Assembly: GCF_018417595.1 (NCBI RefSeq)
Contig: NZ_CP070982.1
Location: 4,825,001 to 4,889,000, forward strand
Length of the DNA stretch: 64,000 bases
DNA from: Pseudomonas entomophila
GTDB taxonomy: Bacteria > Pseudomonadota > Gammaproteobacteria > Pseudomonadales > Pseudomonadaceae
Direction: 5' to 3'
The notes beneath the pieces were generated by a model, which did not search any database, had not been told where the DNA came from, and worked only from the letters and a program-made list of their open reading frames with translations. Every line of letters starts with the position of its first letter. Position 1 is the first letter of the stretch. This document shows positions 41,947 through 54,812 of this stretch, in pieces. Both the position numbers and the translations under genes were made by a program.

Positions 41947-44685
41947 TTACTCGATCTGACCGTGGCAATGCTTGAACTTCTTGCCCGAACCGCACCAGCA
42001 CGGCTCGTTGCGGCCCAGCTTCTGGTCATTGCGCACAGGCGCCGTGGCGACGGCGACTTCGGCGCCCTCCTCGCTGGCCTGCAGGTCGCTCTCCATGCCT
42101 GGTGCGGCGGCGTGCTGGAACTGCATGCGGCTGGCCAGCTCCTCGGCTTCGCGGCGCAGGCGGGCTTCCTCTTCTGCCGGGTCCTCGCGGCGTACCTGGA
42201 CGTGCGACAGCACGCGGATGGTGTCGCGCTTGATAGACTCCAGCAGTTCCTGGAACAGGGTGAACGACTCGCGCTTGTACTCCTGTTTCGGGTTCTTCTG
42301 CGCATAGCCGCGCAGGTGGATACCGTGGCGCAGGTGGTCCATGGTCGACAGGTGGTCTTTCCACAGGTCGTCCAGTACGCGCAGCAGGATCTGCTTCTCG
42401 AAGGTACGCAGCGCGTCCTCGCCAGCCTGGTCCTCTTTCTCGTTGTAGGCGCTGGTGATCTCGTTCAGCAGCTTCTCGCGCAGGGTTTCCTCGTAGAGCT
42501 TGTCGTCCTCGTCGAGCCACTGCTGGATCGGCAGTTTCATGGCGAAGTCGCTGGCCAGCGAAGCCTCCAGGCCTGCCACGTCCCACTGCTCAGGCAGAGA
42601 TTGCGGCGGAATGTGCTGGCTGATGGTGGCGTCGAGTACTTCCTGGCGGAACTCGGCGATGGTGTCGCCGATGTTCTGGGCCGCCAGCAGGCTGTTGCGC
42701 ATGTGGTAGATCACCTTGCGCTGTTCGTTGGCCACGTCATCGTATTCGAGCAGCTGTTTACGAATGTCGAAGTTGCGGCCTTCGACCTTGCGCTGCGCTT
42801 TTTCGATGGCGTTGGTCACCATGCGGTGCTCGATCGCCTCGCCGGACTGCATGCCCAGCGCCTTCATGAAGTTCTTCACCCGGTCGGAGGCGAAGATACG
42901 CATCAGGCTGTCTTCCAGCGACAGGTAGAAGCGGCTGGAACCGGCATCGCCCTGACGGCCGGCACGGCCACGCAGCTGGTTGTCGATACGACGGGACTCA
43001 TGGCGCTCGGAAGCGATCACGTGCAGGCCACCGGCCTCCAGCACCTGCTGGTGACGTTTCTGCCAGTCGGCCTTGATCTGCGCGATCTGCTCAGGGGTCG
43101 GATTGTCCAGGGCGGCTACTTCGGCTTCCCAGTTACCGCCCAGCAGGATGTCGGTACCACGGCCGGCCATGTTGGTAGCGATGGTCAGCGCGCCCGGCGC
43201 GCCGGCCTGGGCGATGATCTCGGCTTCCTTCTCGTGGTACTTGGCGTTCAGTACCTTGTGGTCGATCCCCTCCTTCTTGAGCAGGTTGGACATGTGCTCG
43301 GAGGTTTCGATGGTTGCGGTACCGACCAGCACTGGACGGCCCAGGGCCATGCTTTCCTTGATGTCGGTGATGATCGCTGCGTACTTCTCATCGGCGGTCA
43401 GGTACACCAGGTCGTTGAAGTCCTTGCGGGCCAACGGCTTGTTCGGTGGGATGACCATCACGTTGAGGTTGTAGATCTGGGCGAACTCGAACGCCTCGGT
43501 GTCGGCGGTACCGGTCATGCCCGACAGCTTCGTATAGAGGCGGAAGTAGTTCTGGAAGGTGGTCGAAGCCAGGGTCTGGCTTTCGGCCTGGATGTTCAGG
43601 TTTTCCTTCGCCTCGATGGCCTGGTGCAGGCCTTCGGACAGGCGGCGGCCCGGCATGGTGCGGCCGGTGTGCTCGTCGATCAGGAGAATCTGGCCGTCCT
43701 GGACGATGTACTCGACGTTGCGGTGGAACAGTTTGTGCGCGCGCAGGCCGGCGTAGACGTGGGTCAGCAGGCCCAGGTTGTGCGCCGAGTACAGGCTCTC
43801 GCCTTCGGCCAGCAGGCCCGACTGCGTCAGCATGTCCTCGATGAACTGGTGGCCGGCCTCGTTCAGTTCGACCTGGCGGCTCTTCTCGTCGATGGTGTAG
43901 TGGCCTTCTTGAGTTACCTGGCCTTCGACTTCCTCGATGTGCTGGGTGAGGCGCGGGATCAGGCGGTTGATCTCGATGTACAGCTTGGAGCTGTCCTCGG
44001 CCTGGCCGGAGATGATCAGCGGGGTACGCGCTTCGTCGATGAGGATGGAGTCGACTTCGTCGATCACCGCGAAGTTGAGCTCGCGCTGGAACTTCTCGTC
44101 CTGGCTGAACGCCATGTTGTCGCGCAGGTAGTCGAAACCGAATTCGTTGTTGGTGCCGTAGGTGATGTCGGCGGCGTAGGCGGCGCGCTTCTCTTCAGGC
44201 GGCTGGAAGGCCGAGACGATGCCCACGGTCAGGCCGAGGAATTCGTAGAGCGGGCGCATCCAGTTGGCGTCGCGGCGGGCCAGGTAGTCGTTCACCGTGA
44301 CCACGTGCACGCCCTTGCCGGACAGCGCGTTCAGGTAGACGGCCAGGGTACCGACCAAGGTCTTGCCTTCACCGGTGCGCATTTCTGCGATCATGCCTTC
44401 GTGCAAGGTCATGCCGCCGATCAGCTGGACATCGAAGTGGCGCATGCCCATCACGCGCTTGCCGGCCTCGCGGGCCACGGCGAAGGCTTCAGGCAACAGC
44501 TGGTCCAGTGATTCGCCTTTGGCCAGGCGCTCCTTGAACTCTGCGGTCTTGCCCCGCAGCTGCTCGTCGGAGAGGGCCACCATCTTCTCTTCGAGAGCAT
44601 TGACGGCGCTTACCGTCTTGAGCATGCGTTTGATTTCACGCTCGTTCTTGCTTCCAAAAAGTTTTTTTAACAAAGGCGCAAACAT
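41947..44685 (-). CDS. secA: Preprotein translocase ATPase SecA
   Basis: 912 residues. SecA drives secretory proteins through SecYEG. The start is at ATG 44685 ([21 protein letters not shown]); the longer in-frame form adds 28 non-conserved residues. Walker A is MRTGEGKT (102-109), Walker B is [15 protein letters not shown], and the extreme C-terminus has the zinc-binding SEC-C motif [14 protein letters not shown] that contacts SecB. Unlike in E. coli, no secM-like gene lies upstream; the leader has no such ORF. A candidate promoter is at 44844-44871. Confidence 0.97.
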   Translation of the reverse strand: MFAPLLKKLFGSKNEREIKRMLKTVSAVNALEEKMVALSDEQLRGKTAEFKERLAKGESLDQLLPEAFAVAREAGKRVMGMRHFDVQLIGGMTLHEGMIAEMRTGEGKTLVGTLAVYLNALSGKGVHVVTVNDYLARRDANWMRPLYEFLGLTVGIVSAFQPPEEKRAAYAADITYGTNNEFGFDYLRDNMAFSQDEKFQRELNFAVIDEVDSILIDEARTPLIISGQAEDSSKLYIEINRLIPRLTQHIEEVEGQVTQEGHYTIDEKSRQVELNEAGHQFIEDMLTQSGLLAEGESLYSAHNLGLLTHVYAGLRAHKLFHRNVEYIVQDGQILLIDEHTGRTMPGRRLSEGLHQAIEAKENLNIQAESQTLASTTFQNYFRLYTKLSGMTGTADTEAFEFAQIYNLNVMVIPPNKPLARKDFNDLVYLTADEKYAAIITDIKESMALGRPVLVGTATIETSEHMSNLLKKEGIDHKVLNAKYHEKEAEIIAQAGAPGALTIATNMAGRGTDILLGGNWEAEVAALDNPTPEQIAQIKADWQKRHQQVLEAGGLHVIASERHESRRIDNQLRGRAGRQGDAGSSRFYLSLEDSLMRIFASDRVKNFMKALGMQSGEAIEHRMVTNAIEKAQRKVEGRNFDIRKQLLEYDDVANEQRKVIYHMRNSLLAAQNIGDTIAEFRQEVLDATISQHIPPQSLPEQWDVAGLEASLASDFAMKLPIQQWLDEDDKLYEETLREKLLNEITSAYNEKEDQAGEDALRTFEKQILLRVLDDLWKDHLSTMDHLRHGIHLRGYAQKNPKQEYKRESFTLFQELLESIKRDTIRVLSHVQVRREDPAEEEARLRREAEELASRMQFQHAAAPGMESDLQASEEGAEVAVATAPVRNDQKLGRNEPCWCGSGKKFKHCHGQIE

Positions 44686-45069
44686 ATCGGCAGGATCTTC
44701 CACACGTAGGGATGGAGGGCGGCCCCATGAGTCGCCCGTGCAGCCCTGAGGCCGCATGCGAACGAGCATTCTACCCGGAAACGATGGTGAGGAAAGTGGT
44801 GGATTTCCACGATGCTGGCACAGCGCTTTTAGGGGGCCTGACTAACATAGGGGCTTTTCGCGCAAGTTCAAGGTGCGGGAAGATGAAACGTATCGAGAAT
44901 GACTTGCATCAATATCCAAGCTCTGCCGGTGTCTGTGCGGGCCCTTTCGCCGGCAAAGCCGACTCCTACGGGTACGGCGCCGATTTTGAGATAGCACAGC
45001 CTTCCCGCGAAGAGGCCAGCACAAGGGCATCTGTTAGACTGTCGATCTTGTCACCACCTGCGCACTCCC
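44686..45069. other. 384-bp divergent interval between secA and dciA
   Basis: No protein gene is supported. It contains the candidate secA promoter and a single REP-like segment near 44941-44971 (CCTTTCGCCGGCAAAGCCGACTCCTAC). The dciA promoter is not resolved; TTAGACT near 45034 is a weak -10 candidate. Confidence 0.4.
44844..44871 (-). promoter_or_regulatory. Candidate sigma-70 promoter for secA
   Basis: On the minus strand TTGAAC (44866-44871), a 16-bp spacer and TATGTT (44844-44849), about 160 bp before the secA start. Match quality is moderate. Confidence 0.45.
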
Positions 45070-45525
45070 ATGGCCTACAAACCCTCCCCTGCCCGCCCTC
45101 CCGCCGCCCTGCTGCGCCAGGCCCGCCCGCTGCGCCTGCTGCTCAACCAGGCCGAACGCCTGGAGCACCTGCAGCGTCTGCTGGAAAGCCAGTTGCAGCC
45201 GGCCGCCCGCGAGCACTGCCATGTGGCGTCCTGGAAAGAGGGTACTTTGTTGCTGGTGGTTACCGACGGCCACTGGGCGACCCGCCTGCGCTACCAGCAA
45301 AAGCGCCTGCAGCGCCAGTTGCAGGCCATGGAGGCCTTCGCCAACCTGTCACGCATCCTGTTCAAGGTGCAACCGCCCTTGGTGCCTGCCAAGCGTGGAG
45401 GCCAAGGGCCGGAGCTGTCGGAGCATGCCGCCGAAAGCATCCGCGGATCGGCTGACGGCATCAGTGATCCGAAGTTGCGGGCGGCACTGGAGCGGCTGGC
45501 AGCGCACGCACAGGCCAAAGGTTGA
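45070..45525 (+). CDS. dciA: DciA-family (DUF721) protein, likely DnaB helicase loader
   Basis: 151 residues. The DUF721 domain occupies about residues 15-105 (LRLLLNQAERLEHLQRLLESQLQP, then HCHVASWKEGTLLLVVTDGHWATRLRYQQKRLQRQL), and the C-terminal 45 residues are polar and probably disordered. DciA is the ancestral helicase loader in bacteria lacking E. coli DnaC; this is established for P. aeruginosa and inferred here. It is divergent from secA, an arrangement conserved in pseudomonads as I recall it. Confidence 0.87.
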   Translation: MAYKPSPARPPAALLRQARPLRLLLNQAERLEHLQRLLESQLQPAAREHCHVASWKEGTLLLVVTDGHWATRLRYQQKRLQRQLQAMEAFANLSRILFKVQPPLVPAKRGGQGPELSEHAAESIRGSADGISDPKLRAALERLAAHAQAKG

Positions 45526-45527
45526 CC

Positions 45528-45614
45528 CTGTAGGAGCGGCTTCAGCCGCGAAGCAAGCGACACGATGCATGGCACCGGCTATAGCCGGTGTTCGCGGCTA
45601 AAGCCGCTCCTACA
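45528..45614. repeat. REP pair with central palindrome
   Basis: Arms 45528-45552 and 45591-45614 (ctgtaggagcggctt... / ...aagccgctcctaca) flank CACCGGCTATAGCCGGTG (45573-45590). It has the same build as 6455-6543. Confidence 0.85.
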
Positions 45615-45655
45615 AGTCTGCGTGAATCAACGAGTGGTTGGCAGCCTGCGGCCAA

Positions 45656-45681
45656 TAAAAAAGGCCACCCGAAGGTGGCCT
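45656..45681 (-). terminator. Terminator of the dcw-lpxC transcript
   Basis: On the minus strand AGGCCACC-TTCG-GGTGGCCT then TTTTTT, 26-51 bases after the lpxC stop. It is the end point of the 17.9-kb run of minus-strand genes from mraZ. Confidence 0.93.
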
Positions 45682-45706
45682 CAATCACTAGAGAGAGTGT
45701 TCGAAC

Positions 45707-46618
45707 TTACACGGCCGCAACAGGGCGCATGTACGAGATCGGTGCCGTGCTGGCATCTTCGAAAAACACCACTTCCCAGGCATCTGTTTCTGCGATCAAC
45801 TTGCGCAGCAACTGATTGTTCAACGAATGGCCGGACTTGTAGCCCTTGAACTCGCCGATCAGGCTGTTGCCCAGCAGGTAGAGATCACCAATGGCATCGA
45901 GGATCTTGTGCTTGACGAATTCGTCTTCGGAGCGAAGGCCGTCTTCGTTGAGCACGCCAGTCTCATCGACGACAATGGCGTTCTCGACGCTGCCGCCGAG
46001 CGCAAGGTTGTGCTTGCGCAGGTACTCGATGTCACGCATGAACCCGAAGGTCCGCGCGCGGCTGACTTCTTTCACGAACGAGGTGCTGGAGAAGTCTACA
46101 GACGCGCTCTGGGTCTGGCCCTTGAGGACCGGGTGATCGAAGTCGATCTCGAAGCTCACCTTGAACCCGTCGAACGGCAGGAAAGTGGCGCGCTTGTCGC
46201 CGTCTTCCACTGTCACTTCGCGCAGGATGCGGATGAACTTCTTCGGTGCGTCCTGTTCTTCCAGGCCGGCCGATTGGATCAGGAATACGAAGGGTCCGGC
46301 GCTGCCATCCATGATCGGCACTTCCGAGGCGGAGAGCTCGACGTAGGCGTTATCGATGCCCAGGCCCGCCATGGCGGAGAGCAGGTGCTCGACCGTATCG
46401 ACCTTGACGTCACCGTTGACCAGCGTGGTGGACATGGTGGTCTCACCGACGTTGGCCGCGCGCGCCGGGATCTCCACGACGGGAGAAAGGTCGGCGCGAC
46501 GGAAGACGATGCCGGTATCGACAGGCGCAGGCTTGAGGGTCAGGTAGACCTTCTCCCCGGAGTGCAGGCCGACGCCCGTGGCACGGATGGTATTCTTCAG
46601 GGTGCGTTGTCTAATCAT
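45707..46618 (-). CDS. lpxC: UDP-3-O-acyl-N-acetylglucosamine deacetylase (lipid A synthesis)
   Basis: 303 residues. LpxC catalyses the committed step of lipid A synthesis with a catalytic zinc. The zinc ligands are visible: His78 in VEHLLSA, and His237 and Asp241 in HKILDAIGD, at the numbering known from P. aeruginosa. The start [22 protein letters not shown] is the family norm. It lies 112 bp after ftsZ, with a hairpin between. In many gamma-proteobacteria LpxC amount is set by proteolysis; nothing in the sequence shows the mode here. Confidence 0.97.
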   Translation of the reverse strand: MIRQRTLKNTIRATGVGLHSGEKVYLTLKPAPVDTGIVFRRADLSPVVEIPARAANVGETTMSTTLVNGDVKVDTVEHLLSAMAGLGIDNAYVELSASEVPIMDGSAGPFVFLIQSAGLEEQDAPKKFIRILREVTVEDGDKRATFLPFDGFKVSFEIDFDHPVLKGQTQSASVDFSSTSFVKEVSRARTFGFMRDIEYLRKHNLALGGSVENAIVVDETGVLNEDGLRSEDEFVKHKILDAIGDLYLLGNSLIGEFKGYKSGHSLNNQLLRKLIAETDAWEVVFFEDASTAPISYMRPVAAV

Positions 46619-46659
46619 GGCATTGGCCGCTTCAGCGCAAATTGCGAACAGGTATCAAC

Positions 46660-46691
46660 AAAGGCTGGGGATGATAACAGACCCGGCCTTT
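46660..46691 (-). other. Hairpin between ftsZ and lpxC
   Basis: AAAGGCTGGG (46660-46669) and CCCGGCCTTT (46682-46691) pair over ten positions with one G-U type mismatch and a 12-base loop. There is no full T-run after it on the minus strand, so it may slow or partly stop transcription into lpxC or protect the ftsZ message end. Confidence 0.5.
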
Positions 46692-46730
46692 GCTGAACAC
46701 CAATCACCCTAATACCCCTGATAAATTCCA

Positions 46731-47927
46731 TCAATCGGCCTGACGACGCAGGAACGCCGGGATATCCAGGTAGTCCAGATCATCCTGAGGGTTGAGTTTA
46801 GCTGCCGCCGCTGCACCCGCGTGCGCCTGGTTGCGCATCACGGTCGGACGCTCCAGGTCACGGTAGTTCACCGCCGACTGCTCCTGGCGAACCGGGGCCG
46901 GGTTGGAGGCCTCGTACACCTGCTGAGCGGTCTGCAGAGTGTTGTCGACCACCTTGACCGGCTTCTCGATGCGCGCGCCCAGGCCAGTGGCCACAACGGT
47001 CACGTGCAGTTCGTCGCGCATGTCCGGATCGATCACGGTGCCGACCTTGACCATCGCGTGGTCGGAAGCGAAGGCCTCGATGATGCTACCCACGTCGGAG
47101 TACTCACCCAGCGACAGGTCCGGGCCTGCGGTGATGTTCACCAGGATGCCGCGGGCACCCTGCAGGTTGACGTCTTCGAGCAGCGGGTTGCGGATCGCCG
47201 CCTCGGTGGCCTCGCGGGCACGGTTCGGGCCGCTGGCGCAGCCGGTACCCATCATCGCCATGCCCATCTCGCCCATCACGGTGCGCACGTCGGCGAAGTC
47301 GACGTTGATCATGCCCGGGCGCTTGATGATGTCGGAGATGCCGCGCACGGCACCGGCCAGTACATCGTCAGCCTTGGCGAAGGCGGACAGCAGGCTTGCA
47401 TCCTTGCCCAGGATGGTCAGCAGCTTCTCGTTGGGGATGGTGATCAGCGAGTCGACGCTCTCGGCCAGCATGCGGATGCCTTCGTCGGCGATCTGCATGC
47501 GCTTGCGGCCCTCGAACGGGAACGGACGAGTCACCACCGCGACGGTGAGGATGCCCATCTCCTTCGCCACTTCGGCGATGATCGGCGCTGCACCGGTACC
47601 GGTACCACCACCCATGCCAGTGGTGATGAACACCATGTTGGTGCCCTGCAGCACTTCGGCGATGCGTTCACGGTCTTCCAGCGCGGCCTGGCGGCCGACT
47701 TCCGGATTGGCGCCAGCGCCCAGGCCCTTGGTCACGCCGGTACCCAGTTGCAGGATGGTGCGCGCACCAATGTTTTTCAGCGCCTGGGCATCAGTGTTGG
47801 CGCAGATGAACTCCACACCTTCAATGTTGCTCTTGACCATGTGGTTGACTGCGTTGCCGCCGCCACCACCGACGCCGATCACCTTGATGACCGGACTTTG
47901 CGGGACGTTGTCTACGAGCTCGAACAT
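46731..47927 (-). CDS. ftsZ: Cell-division GTPase FtsZ
   Basis: 398 residues. FtsZ polymerises into the Z-ring. The tubulin signature GGGTGTG is at residues 106-112, the synergy (T7) loop reads NVDFADVRTVMGEMG near 205-220, and the C-terminal peptide DYLDIPAFLRRQAD, the docking site for FtsA and ZipA, is intact after a variable linker. AGGAGAGGGAAA precedes ATG. It lies 55 bp after ftsA. Confidence 0.99.
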   Translation of the reverse strand: MFELVDNVPQSPVIKVIGVGGGGGNAVNHMVKSNIEGVEFICANTDAQALKNIGARTILQLGTGVTKGLGAGANPEVGRQAALEDRERIAEVLQGTNMVFITTGMGGGTGTGAAPIIAEVAKEMGILTVAVVTRPFPFEGRKRMQIADEGIRMLAESVDSLITIPNEKLLTILGKDASLLSAFAKADDVLAGAVRGISDIIKRPGMINVDFADVRTVMGEMGMAMMGTGCASGPNRAREATEAAIRNPLLEDVNLQGARGILVNITAGPDLSLGEYSDVGSIIEAFASDHAMVKVGTVIDPDMRDELHVTVVATGLGARIEKPVKVVDNTLQTAQQVYEASNPAPVRQEQSAVNYRDLERPTVMRNQAHAGAAAAAKLNPQDDLDYLDIPAFLRRQAD

Positions 47928-47982
47928 TTTCCCTCTCCTTACAGTTCTCTAGTTGTTGCGCCTACCACTACTGCTTTGAAAC

Positions 47983-49245
47983 TTAGAAGTTGCCCTGGAC
48001 CCAACGCTTGAGTCGTTCAAGCACCGGGGCCTTCGGTTCATCGCCATAGCTGTTGTTGCTGCTGTTGCTGATACCGGTCAGGGACGGGTCCTCGGACTGC
48101 TTCTGCAGACCGTAGGTGAGCAGGCCCACACCGGTGGAATAGATCGGGTTGCGCACCACGTCGCTCAGCCCCCGAACGCTGTGCGGCACGCCCAGGCGCA
48201 CCGGCATGTGGAAGATCTCTTCGGCCAGTTCCACGGCGCCTTCCATCTTCGCGGTGCCGCCGGTGAGGACGATGCCGGCCGGCACCAGGTCCTCGAAGCC
48301 GCTGCGACGCAGCTCGGCCTGGATCAGGGTGAACAGCTCGTCGTAACGCGGCTCCACCACTTCAGCCAGGGCCTGGCGCGACAGCTCGCGCGGCGGGCGG
48401 TCGCCGACGCTCGGCACTTTGATCGTCTCGCCGGCACCGGCCAGCTTGGCCAGGGCGCAGGCATAGCGAATCTTGATTTCCTCGGCGTACTGCGTGGGGG
48501 TGCGCAGGGCCATGGCGATGTCGTTGGTGACCTGGTCGCCGGCGATCGGGATCACCGCGGTGTGGCGGATCGCACCTTCAGTGAAGATGGCGATGTCGGT
48601 GGTGCCGCCACCGATGTCCACCAGGCACACGCCCAGCTCTTTCTCGTCGTCGGTCAGCACCGAGTAGGCCGAGGCCAGCTGCTCGAGGATGATGTCGTCG
48701 ATTTCCAGGCCGCAGCGGCGTACGCACTTCTCGATGTTCTGCGCGGCGTTGACCGCGCAGGTGACCACGTGGACCTTGGCTTCCAGACGCACGCCCGACA
48801 TGCCCAGTGGCTCGCGCACGCCTTCCTGGTTGTCGATCACGTAGTCCTGCGGCAGGGTGTGCAGCACCCGCTGGTCGGCCGGGATGGCCACGGCCTGGGC
48901 GGCGTCAAGCACGCGCTCGAGGTCGGCGGTGCTGACTTCGCGGTCGCGGATAGCGACGATACCGTGGGAGTTCAGGCTGCGGATGTGATTGCCGGCCACG
49001 CCGACGAACGCCGAGTGGATACGGCAGCCGGCCATCAGCTGGGCCTCTTCCACGGCGCGCTGGATCGACTGCACGGTCGACTCGATGTTCACCACCACGC
49101 CCTTCTTCAGGCCGCGCGATGGATGGGTGCCGATGCCCACGATCTCCAGGGTGCCGTCCTCGCCGACCTCACCCACCAGCGCCACCACCTTGGAGGTGCC
49201 GATGTCCAGCCCGACGATCATTTTGCCGCTATGCGCGTTTGCCAT
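47983..49245 (-). CDS. ftsA: Cell-division protein FtsA
   Basis: 420 residues of the actin/Hsp70 superfamily. It ties FtsZ filaments to the membrane. The phosphate-1 motif is VGLDIGTSKVVALVGE, the phosphate-2 motif is CLVDIGGGTTDIAIF, and the adenosine motif is GIVLTGGTAKMEG. The last residues (PVLERLKRWVQGNF) form the amphipathic membrane-targeting helix. AGAGAGGCAGGACC gives the ribosome-binding site. It starts 14 bp after ftsQ. Confidence 0.98.
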   Translation of the reverse strand: MANAHSGKMIVGLDIGTSKVVALVGEVGEDGTLEIVGIGTHPSRGLKKGVVVNIESTVQSIQRAVEEAQLMAGCRIHSAFVGVAGNHIRSLNSHGIVAIRDREVSTADLERVLDAAQAVAIPADQRVLHTLPQDYVIDNQEGVREPLGMSGVRLEAKVHVVTCAVNAAQNIEKCVRRCGLEIDDIILEQLASAYSVLTDDEKELGVCLVDIGGGTTDIAIFTEGAIRHTAVIPIAGDQVTNDIAMALRTPTQYAEEIKIRYACALAKLAGAGETIKVPSVGDRPPRELSRQALAEVVEPRYDELFTLIQAELRRSGFEDLVPAGIVLTGGTAKMEGAVELAEEIFHMPVRLGVPHSVRGLSDVVRNPIYSTGVGLLTYGLQKQSEDPSLTGISNSSNNSYGDEPKAPVLERLKRWVQGNF

Positions 49246-49259
49246 GGTCCTGCCTCTCT

Positions 49260-50129
49260 CTAATTCTTCGCAACGGCGGGTTGGGCCGTCGTCGGTGCAT
49301 TCGGTTCCCGCCAGCCAACGGCAAGTCCATTGGCGTAACGCAGATCGATGCGGGCGATATTGGTGATCTGGTCTTTAAGCGTTTTGTCGTAAATGGCAAT
49401 GAAACGGCGCATCTTCTCCACCAGATGGTCGCGCCCCAACAGCAGCTCGATACCCGGCCCGGCGCTGCCCGCACCGGTGGTCAGGAACCAGCTGCCTCGC
49501 TCGCGCAGCTCCAGGCGAGCGATGGAAAAGCCCATGGGGCGCAGCATCTGGCTCAATACCTGATACTGCTGCATGACTTGTTGCTGAGCGCGCTGCGGCC
49601 CGAACAGCTGCGGCAGGTGCTCGTAGTTGGCCAGCTCGCGCGGGGTGAAAGCCTGGCCCTGGTTATTGAGCAAGGCCTCGTCGCCCCAGCGTGCCACCGG
49701 CAACTGTTCTTCCAGACGAATCACCACCTCGTCCGGCCAGACCCGACGCACTTCGGCGTGGGCGATCCATGGCATCTGTTCCAGTTCCACACGCATCGCC
49801 GCCAGGTCGACGGTGAAGAAGCTTGCCGCCACGTAGGGGGCGATCCGTTGCTGCACCGCCTGCTGGCTGATGTAGCTGAGGTCGCCCTGCACGGCGATCT
49901 TGGTGATCGGGCGATCGGCGTAAGGCATCAGGCGAATGGCGCCTTCGTAGGCGCCAAAGCCCGCCGCCACCAGCAGCACCGGCCACAGCAGGCGCTTGAA
50001 GCCACCAAAACTCGGGCGAGGCAGGCGCGCCGATACGGGCTCGTCGGCCACCAGTCGGCTGGCGCCACGCGGCACCGGCTTGCTACGGCCGGTAACGGGT
50101 TGCTGCTGACGTACCATCGCGCCTTGCAT
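49260..50129 (-). CDS. ftsQ: Cell-division protein FtsQ
   Basis: 289 residues: a cytoplasmic basic N-terminus (1-47), one helix ([23 protein letters not shown]), a periplasmic POTRA domain ([22 protein letters not shown]) and a C-terminal beta domain that recruits FtsB/FtsL. The starts at ATG 50129 and the internal ATG four codons later are both possible; GAGG lies nine bases before the first. It follows ddlB by 5 bp. Confidence 0.95.
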   Translation of the reverse strand: MQGAMVRQQQPVTGRSKPVPRGASRLVADEPVSARLPRPSFGGFKRLLWPVLLVAAGFGAYEGAIRLMPYADRPITKIAVQGDLSYISQQAVQQRIAPYVAASFFTVDLAAMRVELEQMPWIAHAEVRRVWPDEVVIRLEEQLPVARWGDEALLNNQGQAFTPRELANYEHLPQLFGPQRAQQQVMQQYQVLSQMLRPMGFSIARLELRERGSWFLTTGAGSAGPGIELLLGRDHLVEKMRRFIAIYDKTLKDQITNIARIDLRYANGLAVGWREPNAPTTAQPAVAKN

Positions 50130-50134
50130 GGGGG

Positions 50135-52528
<2,394 letters not shown>

Positions 52529-52536
<8 letters not shown>

Positions 52537-53608
52537 GGGCCACCTCCAGGCAGATATCGACCACGGTGCTGGTTGCGGCAGGTTTGGCCAGGCGACGCGC
52601 GGTGCCGGCCATGGTGTTGAGTTTCTCGGGTTGCATCAGCACCTCGTTCAGGCGTTCAGCGAGCTGCGCTGCGCCAGTTGTCGCTTGCGGCATCAGGAAG
52701 GCGGCGCCTTCACGAGCCAGATATTGGGCGTTGTGGGTCTGGTGGTCGTCGATCGCGTGGGGCAAGGGCACCAGCATCGAGGGCAAGCCCGCCGCCGCGA
52801 GCTCGCTGACGGTCAGGGCGCCGGCCCGGCACACCACCATGTCGGCCCAGCCATAGGCGTGGGCCATGTCTTTGATAAACGGCTCTACCTGAGCCTCGAC
52901 ACCCGCCTCGTGATAACGCTCGGCGGTGGTCGGCGCGTGGTTCTTGCCGGCCTGGTGGAACACCTCTGGCCGCAGGCTCGCGGGCACCTCGGACAAGGCC
53001 TTAGGCAACAATTTGTTCAATGGTTCCGCACCCAGGCTGCCGCCCATGACCAACAGGCGCGCACGGCGTTCGGCCAGGGGCGCGCGCTGCGCATCCATGA
53101 ACAGCTCCGGGCGCACCGGGTTGCCGGTGGTACGCAGCTTGTCGCTGGCCTCGAAGGTGCCCGGGAACGCTTCGCAGACGCGGGCCGCCAGTGGCACCAG
53201 CAGGCGGTTGGCGGTGCCGGCGCGGGCGTTCTGCTCGTGAATGACCAGCGGCACGCCGCACAGCTTCGCGGCGACGCCGCCGGGGCCGGTCACATAACCA
53301 CCGAAGCCGATCACGCAGACCGGCTTGAGTTCACGTACGATGCGCCGCGCCTGCAGCACCGCCTTGACCAGGGTGAACGGCGCCTTGAGCAGCGACAGTT
53401 TGCCCTTGCCACGCAGGCCGGTGACCTGGATCAGGTGCAACGGCAACCCCGCCTGGGGCACCAGCTCGTTTTCGATACCACGCGGGGTGCCCAGCCAGTG
53501 CACGCTGTAGCCACGGGCCTGGAACTCGCGGGCACAGGCCAGGGCCGGGAACACATGCCCCCCGGTGCCGCCGGCCATGATCAACACGTTCTTGCCGTCA
53601 GCGGCCAT
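52529..53608 (-). CDS. murG: UDP-GlcNAc transferase MurG (lipid II synthesis)
   Basis: 359 residues, GT-B fold, peripheral on the inner membrane. It adds GlcNAc to lipid I. The start at ATG 53608 ([21 protein letters not shown]) yields the [12 protein letters not shown] glycine loop at the N-terminus; a longer in-frame form extends into ftsW and is not used. The second loop, [15 protein letters not shown], and the UDP-GlcNAc site [18 protein letters not shown] are intact. It overlaps the ftsW end by 11 bp. Confidence 0.97.
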
Positions 53609-54812
53609 GGCTGGTCTCCTCGGCAAAATCGCTCTCCTTGAATTCATGTTCCTCGCTGCCCAGGTGCGTGCGGCTTTCCCACTCGATCCGTAGCAACAGC
53701 CCCACACAGGCGCAGCAGATCACCAGCGAACTGCCCCCGTAGCTGAGGAATGGCAGGGTCAGGCCCTTGGTGGGCAGCAGGCCGACGTTCACGCCGATGT
53801 TGATCAGGAACTGGCCGATCCACAGGAACGACAGGCCGAAGGCCATGTAGGCGGCGAAGAACTGCTTGGCCTTCTCCGCCCACAGGCCGATGTACAGGGC
53901 ACGAACCGTGACGAAGACGAACAGCGCGATGGTCAGCAGCGAGCCGACCACGCCCAGTTCCTCGGCCAGCACCGAGAACACGAAGTCGGTGTGCGCCTCG
54001 GGCAGGTAGAACTGTTTCTGCACGCTGTTGCCCAGGCCCACGCCCAGCCATTCGCCGCGGCCGAAGGCGATCAGTGCCTGGGTCAGCTGGTAGCCGGAAC
54101 CGAACTGGTCGGACCAGGGGTCGGTAAACGTGATCAGGCGCGCCATCCGGTAAGGCTGGGCCTGGACCAGGACCACCACCGAAATGACCGCCAGCACCAC
54201 CATCAGCGAGAAGCGGAACAGCCCCACCCCACCGAGGAACAGCATGGCCGCCGCAGCGCCCATCATCACCACCGTGGCACCGAAGTCCGGCTCCATCAGC
54301 AGCAGGCCCGCCATCGGCAACAGCACGATGAACGGCTTGAAGAAGCCCATCCAGCTCTCGCGCACCTCGGTCTGCCGGCGCACCAGATAGCCGGCCAGGT
54401 AGATGACCACGAAGACCTTGGCGATCTCGGAGGGCTGGACGTTGAAAAAGCTGAAGCCGATCCAGCGCATCGAACCGTTCACCTCGCGGCCGATGCCCGG
54501 TACCAGCACCAGTACGAGCAGGCCGAAGGCGCCGATCAGCATGAGGAAACCCATGCGCTGCCAGGTGGCGATCGGCACCATCATGGTCATCACCCCGGCG
54601 CCCAGGCCGAGGGTGACGTACACCAGGTGACGGATCATGTGATACAGCGGGTTGCCCGACTGCACCGCGGCCACTTCCGAGGAGGCCGAAGTGATCATCA
54701 CCAGGCCCAGGCCGAGCAGCGCCAGGCAGCCGGCCAGCAGCGGGAAGTCCAGGTCGATGCCACGGCCGCTGATCAGCGGCGACGGGTAGGGTTTGAGGAT
54801 GCCGAAGATCAT
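53598..54812 (-). CDS. ftsW: Septal peptidoglycan glycosyltransferase FtsW (SEDS family)
   Basis: 404 residues with ten helices. FtsW polymerises glycan strands at the septum with FtsI. It carries the SEDS signature GWLGVGLGNSVQKQ (as GEWLGVGLGNSVQK) and EAHTDFVFSVLAEELG containing the catalytic Asp region, followed by LLPTKGLTLPFLSYGGSS. Its ATG overlaps the murD stop by four bases. Confidence 0.97.
   Translation of the reverse strand: MIFGILKPYPSPLISGRGIDLDFPLLAGCLALLGLGLVMITSASSEVAAVQSGNPLYHMIRHLVYVTLGLGAGVMTMMVPIATWQRMGFLMLIGAFGLLVLVLVPGIGREVNGSMRWIGFSFFNVQPSEIAKVFVVIYLAGYLVRRQTEVRESWMGFFKPFIVLLPMAGLLLMEPDFGATVVMMGAAAAMLFLGGVGLFRFSLMVVLAVISVVVLVQAQPYRMARLITFTDPWSDQFGSGYQLTQALIAFGRGEWLGVGLGNSVQKQFYLPEAHTDFVFSVLAEELGVVGSLLTIALFVFVTVRALYIGLWAEKAKQFFAAYMAFGLSFLWIGQFLINIGVNVGLLPTKGLTLPFLSYGGSSLVICCACVGLLLRIEWESRTHLGSEEHEFKESDFAEETSHGR

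Noticed and set aside
44686..45069. A secM-like arrest peptide upstream of secA
   Set aside because: No exported small ORF with an arrest motif precedes secA on its strand; dciA is divergent.
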